Assembly (NCBI GenBank): GCA_009760855.2
Contig: WPIO01000012.1
Span: forward strand, 7,313,501-7,377,500
Direction: 5' to 3'
DNA length: 64,000 nucleotides
DNA from: Cristatella mucedo
Taxonomy: Eukaryota > Bryozoa > Phylactolaemata > Cristatellidae
In this document: one piece after another, positions 22,314-64,000 of the stretch
Layout: each line of letters opens with the position of its first letter
How positions within the stretch are numbered: position 1 is the first letter of the stretch
Position numbers and translations under genes: made by a program
Notes under the pieces: model-generated
The model's database searches: none
What the model was told of the DNA's origin: nothing
What the model saw: only the letters and a program-made list of their open reading frames with translations

Positions 22314-22462
22314 TTGCTGGTTTGGTCTAGCGGTTAAGGTGCTCGCCGCGACGAAGGTCTGACTGAGGTCGTGGGCTCGAGCTCCGAGGCATATGTGAAG
22401 CGCCTGAATAGAGATTAAGTTCTCTTAGGGCGCTATATAAATGAATTATTATTATTATTATT
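22314..22462 (+). mobile_element. SINE S2 copy
   Basis: tRNA-like head (tggtctagcggttaaggtgc; B-box-like gtgggctcgagctcc) joined to agagattaagttctcttagg, gcgctatataaatgaatt and an ATT tail. The last ~50 bp resemble the 3' end of LINE A. Confidence 0.82.
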
Positions 22463-24705
22463 CGTGGATCCCAGTTGTTCTTGTTTTGCTCGGTGTGGTG
22501 AATGAATCTTCACCTGACGTCTCTGTTGACTATGCTTCAATTAAGTTCTAAGGTCTCTGGTTTCAGCCTCTCATTCTATCAGTCAATCCCTCTCGTTGTC
22601 TCTCTACTTTTCTTCTCTCCCCACATTCAGATGTAATTTCTTGTGACGTCATATAAAGCAGGAGACATTGCCAGCGATATGACAGACAGCGTTGCTCTGC
22701 CGAGTCAACCAAGTAGGCTAAATTCAGTGATTATCCTGACTGGCTCCCTTTTCCGAATTCCTGATCCCGTACCTGATCTACCGTATTCCAGGCAAAGTGT
22801 TATTCTAATCCAATTCTTATCGCCGTCGTTACTTATGAATATATGTGTGAGCAATCGCAGACAACAAGATCGAATTGAAAAAATGGCAGGCAGTGTATTA
22901 TAAATGGCAGGAAGAAACGCGGGAACTAGTGGCCGTGATGGCTTACCCTAGTCAGGGAGAATCCGTAAGAATATTAGTGGGCCTGCTGTTCTCCTTTGGC
23001 GATTTCAGTAAGAGTAGTATGACGTCACCGGAAAGCAGACCCAACGAATATGTATAGCAACAATTATCCAATCGAAATCAGAAATAAAATTCCAAAGTGG
23101 TATGCAAGCAGAGCTGAACTCACGCTTGAAATTTCACTTAGGGAGGTCAAGTATTGGCCGAGGTATTGGATTTACATGGCAGAAAACAACACTGTAAGTG
23201 AAGCAGCCTAAAATTCACAAGCACGTACCCTAAAAAACTTAAAAAACGCAGTTCGATGTACCTAATTTCAACAAGCTAGGACACAAGTCAATCGTATATG
23301 ATGCCGAGATCGCGAATTTGTTATTTGCAGATGTTGCTTCCGGTTTACTTCCGGGTTAGACATGGTTTGCCTAATCGTTTTTAATGCTTTTATTTGAAGG
23401 GGAAATCTCAAAACTTTTGACCCCATTGGTAAAATGTCTGTCTTGAAAGGTATTCAATACAATTTTTCAATAGTTGGATCAGTTGCTTCAGTATTTTCAC
23501 GACATTTACTCTTTACTCGTGATCATTGCTTCTTTTGCATTGAGTTGCAAAGCGTATGGATTCGGTTCGCTTAGGGTGTTGAACAGAATATGTTACTATT
23601 ATTATTGCAGATTAGTTCAGGTCACCTAGCGGCTACTGAAGCTGAGTGACACAATTACGACGGGTATTAAACTTGGCATACACATGCTTGAGAACACGAA
23701 TACCGAACGTTATACATTCTCTGCTGCGAACCCAGATCAAAGACTGTGCACCCATTTACCAAACCACGCATTGTTTTCTGCTTGCAATTGAAGCAATAAC
23801 CTTACACTGATCACAATCAAACACATTGTTAGGTCGAGCAAGAAAAACACGGGAGCACAGCAAACCGCCCACCACGCCTTTTCGGTAGATCCAAGAGGTG
23901 CAGAGGTCGCTGCCCTTTCGATAAGCCTAGGGAAGCTCGTCGACATCATACAATCTAGGGCAGTCAGCTTGCATTAGATCATCGACCTGTAACCTGGTCC
24001 GTAGGTCCTCCCTTTATTATATGGCTTCTCACTGACTAGGCAGTCATCCCGCAGCTTGTAGCATTAAAAAAATTAATTCACCTGAAGAAAATCCTGGTAG
24101 CCGTATCGCAGAGAGATTCTTTCATAAAAGTTCTGTCATAAAAAGCAGCTGTGGTGCACGACTACACTGTTGAGGCCGATTTCTCAGAGCACGCGCGACA
24201 CCAGAGGTCAAGGTAACTAGCACGATCTAACCGGAAGTTTTCGCCGGGCGGCTTCTGGGGGCCACTCCCTAGCATGGACCCTGAAAACCCACAGTAAGAT
24301 CGGCGTTTCTTTTTAGACGCGTACATGTGCAAGGGATGACCATTCTGATATAGTAATTCAGAATTATGGTACAGGTAGTTTAATATCTTTTATCTGACTG
24401 GGTAGCAGACGGTAGGTCTCCGGAGTTTTAAGTCGAAACTGCTGACATTAGGCGTAGAGGGTTGGAGCTTTGTACCCGCTTCGTACACTGCATACGTTTA
24501 ATTTCTCTTAAAAATTGGGCGGGAACGAAATGTATGGGACCAAAGGAGAGTGTTCTAATGTCACCGTGAGCGAGAATGGGCTGCTTTCGGCTGCAATACT
24601 TTCCGTTCTCAGCATCACCCTGGCTGTTGATTACTAAAGCTTAATCGTTCTAGTCATCCATGTGTGTACGTGCATAGGTGTGTATGTATGTGTGGGTGAG
24701 TGTGG

Positions 24706-24736
<31 letters not shown>

Positions 24737-24971
24737 CGTGTGCGTGCGCGTGTGCGTGCGTGTGTATATGTGTGTGTTTGTGTGGGTATATATATGTGTT
24801 TTAAGAAATGGCAACAGCATTTTTCAATTATTTGTCTCTTCTTTCGGTTAAGGAATTAATTTGGTGCAGCTTGCCAGCAGTTTGATATTAACTGGATCTA
24901 AACTGCGAGTTTTTCGCTTGCCATGCAGGTATTTGTTCTGTAAGCTTCAAGGCTTAAATATTAACTTGCAG
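22463..24971. other. Region upstream of first Rubicon exon found
   Basis: No gene was recognised. It contains the TG microsatellite at 24688-24790. The missing Rubicon start exon, which must end in phase 2, should be here or further left; I could not identify it. Confidence 0.4.
24688..24790 (+). repeat. TG/CG-rich dinucleotide microsatellite
   Basis: Alternating purine-pyrimidine sequence, mostly GT with GC interruptions. Confidence 0.9.
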
Positions 24972-62189
<37,218 letters not shown>

Positions 62190-64000
62190 TTGTTCAGCGA
62201 TATATTTGTGGCCATGCTACATGCCATGCCATCCTGGAGCTCGATGCATGGTGCACTTAATTCACAGCTGAAATATGGCCGTGACTTTGATTCAAGGCCA
62301 CTCGCGCAAATTTTTACTGATTGCTTGGAATATATTGTTGTGCTGCATTGTGAATGAATTGCAACTGTGTACAGAGCCGAGCTGAAGCCGATTGCATGTA
62401 CCTATGAAAATGATTTTGCTGGTGTTCAGTGAATACCTGCATCCTGCTATAACATACTCAACTTAACCAGAAAGGAGCTAATCTTGTCAAGGGCCTCTAG
62501 TATGCATGGTTTTCAATTGGTATTAGTCAAAAGTTTCACTTTTTTAATGGTGCAATGGCAATTTAAGGGTGCTTGATGAGATGGTAGTTGCATCACCATG
62601 CAGACTGTCCACATACGTAGGGTTATAGTGGTTGTGCTGAGAAGGTGTCTGAAACAAGCACAAGAATGGAAATGCGTTTTCTACTCATGTATGGGAACTG
62701 CACTGTGTGGTGGCCTTTTTATACATAGATGTTTACTGTCCTGCTGACGACTGTGGCGCATCCTTTCTAGCCGTCCTTAACTGCTCTTTCCATGCTACTC
62801 ACTTCATCGACTGCCCTTATGATTTAGCTATGCTTCTCACTTTCTCTTTGTTTCGCGAGATAAAGTCTTGTGGCTACCGTATGCTCGCCGAAAGCCGCTG
62901 AGGTATCGAGTGTACTATAGAAAGCTCTCCTTTGTAACAGCCACTTTTTGGAGTTACAGGCCGATATATGCACTATGTATATATACATTATACTTACAAC
63001 CTCTATAGACTATTGACGTGTGCCTCCGTATGTAAGATCAGGCCACGTATCGGGTCGTATACTTGTAAGTCGAATTGTTATCAGGTTACAAATTGCTAGG
63101 CATTTAAGGGCTGCGAGAAGCTCAGCACCGATGGCCAGAAATGCCCGTGTTATTTATCGGTGCAGGTTATTCCTATTAAAATTTCTGATTAGTTTTAGTT
63201 TCCCCCAACCAGACTCTACTTCACACGTCAGATGCTTTCTTTGTAAGCAAATTTGCATTCGTGCACTAATCTCCACCCATAAATCCACAAAGCAACGGTC
63301 AAGTGGTGCTGGGCTTAAATGTTTTTGCATCGCATCCAAAGCATAAGCGACATTTGTTGTCAAGCGATAGCCAGTAGCATCCAACTCTCTAAAAAGCCTT
63401 AGCGGATTGGACCTCAGATAAGGGAGTAGCAAAAAAAGTCGCAGCGAAGGAGTACACTGGAAATCATGAGAGAATTGGCGCCAGCGCATTTGTGGCAAAG
63501 TTATATGAATTTTGGAAGCGAGACTTATACAGTTAAAGACAAAATCAAGCATCTATCGGCGGTTCTTTAAAAATGTAGGGCGTGACTAATTATAGTGAGC
63601 TGAAAAGACGCTTAGGTATTAGGATACCGGTGCTGTGTCGCTGATACTACTTTGTGCAAACCAGGCAGGTACGAGTTATAAATTTTTGCTTGCACCCGCA
63701 GTTCGAGAAGAGCGACCACTTCATCTTCAAGGTCTTAACTATAGAAGCCTTCTTGAGACTATCTGAAAGCCCCAATAAGGAGATTTAAATACTTATAATG
63801 CGACAGTTGTTGCAGCAGTCTAGCTTTGAAGGAATCAGCCAGCATCTGCAGTCCTTCTACCGGTGTAGTCAGGAATTCCTCATGCTGGAGAGGTGGAGAA
63901 AAAAAGAGCGAGATAAAGGGTCTTACAAATTACTGCCAGCCAGTAAAAGTCAGCTGGGCGACACTCCGGCAGGGATTGCATATTATTCATCCATCTGTTT
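62190..64000. other. Rubicon 3' flank
   Basis: 3' UTR followed by intergenic DNA. No canonical AATAAA was found just after the stop. Contains a LINE B fragment (62725-62995). The open frame at 63154-63552 (-) has a stretch (LFRELDATGYRL) resembling the LINE B 3' coding end and may be an old antisense copy. Nothing else was recognised. Confidence 0.5.
62725..62995 (+). mobile_element. LINE B 3' fragment
   Basis: gtttactgtcctgctgacga, ctatgcttctcactttctct, ttgtttcgcgagataaagtc, gccgaaagccgctgaggt, then a decayed gagttacag tail. Sense strand. Confidence 0.75.

Noticed and set aside
22314-22400. Possible tRNA gene
   Set aside because: tRNA-like head of SINE S2, followed by a LINE-like tail; three copies in the window.
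24662-24859. 65-codon Cys/Val-rich open frame
   Set aside because: Translation of a TG microsatellite.
63154-63552. 132-codon antisense open frame
   Set aside because: No known domain; part resembles the LINE B 3' coding end, so it is more likely an old LINE remnant or chance.

Overview
The window is animal nuclear DNA, most likely from an invertebrate bilaterian. Coding sequence is split into short exons with GT..AG splice sites, introns run from about 0.1 to over 6 kb, and intergenic DNA is full of degraded non-LTR retrotransposons (LINEs), tRNA-derived SINEs and dinucleotide microsatellites. I saw no bacterial-style operon, ribosome binding site, CRISPR array or phage gene. The exact phylum cannot be fixed from the sequence alone.

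Three host genes are recognisable. (1) At 3-4857 (+) are the last three exons of SDAD1 (SDA1), a nucleolar factor for 60S ribosome assembly and export. (2) At 15028-16614 (-) is a GC-rich, largely intronless Mab-21 / cGAS-like nucleotidyltransferase-fold gene with a GS motif, an Asp-x-Asp pair and the family signature EWRLSFS. (3) At 24972-62189 (+) is a nearly complete Rubicon (RUBCN) gene. I traced 19 exons whose splice phases all agree, giving about 862 codons from the RUN domain to the C-terminal zinc-binding Rubicon-homology domain. Only the first coding exon, with the start codon, was not found. The genes are unrelated in function as far as the sequence shows: ribosome biogenesis, a possible innate-immune or developmental nucleotidyltransferase, and endolysosome/autophagy control.

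The rest is mobile-element debris. LINE family A (L2/CR1-like reverse transcriptase, tail of ATT repeats) and LINE family B (related reverse transcriptase, tail of CATTA repeats) occur in more than 25 pieces on both strands. SINE S1 (tRNA-like head, AT-rich tail) has about nine copies. SINE S2 (tRNA-like head) ends in a tail resembling that of LINE A, which suggests a SINE/LINE partnership. A 187-bp element at 56968-57154, with a perfect 8-bp target-site duplication, closely resembles the horizontally transferred hAT family SPIN. A second, unnamed G-rich DNA element is present in two copies near 9.8 and 14.0 kb.

Layout: 0-5 kb SDAD1 end; 5-15 kb intergenic with LINE A, the G-rich elements and SINEs; 15-16.6 kb Mab-21-like gene; 17-25 kb intergenic or Rubicon 5' region; 25-62.2 kb Rubicon exons with repeat-filled introns; 62.2-64 kb 3' flank with a LINE B fragment.
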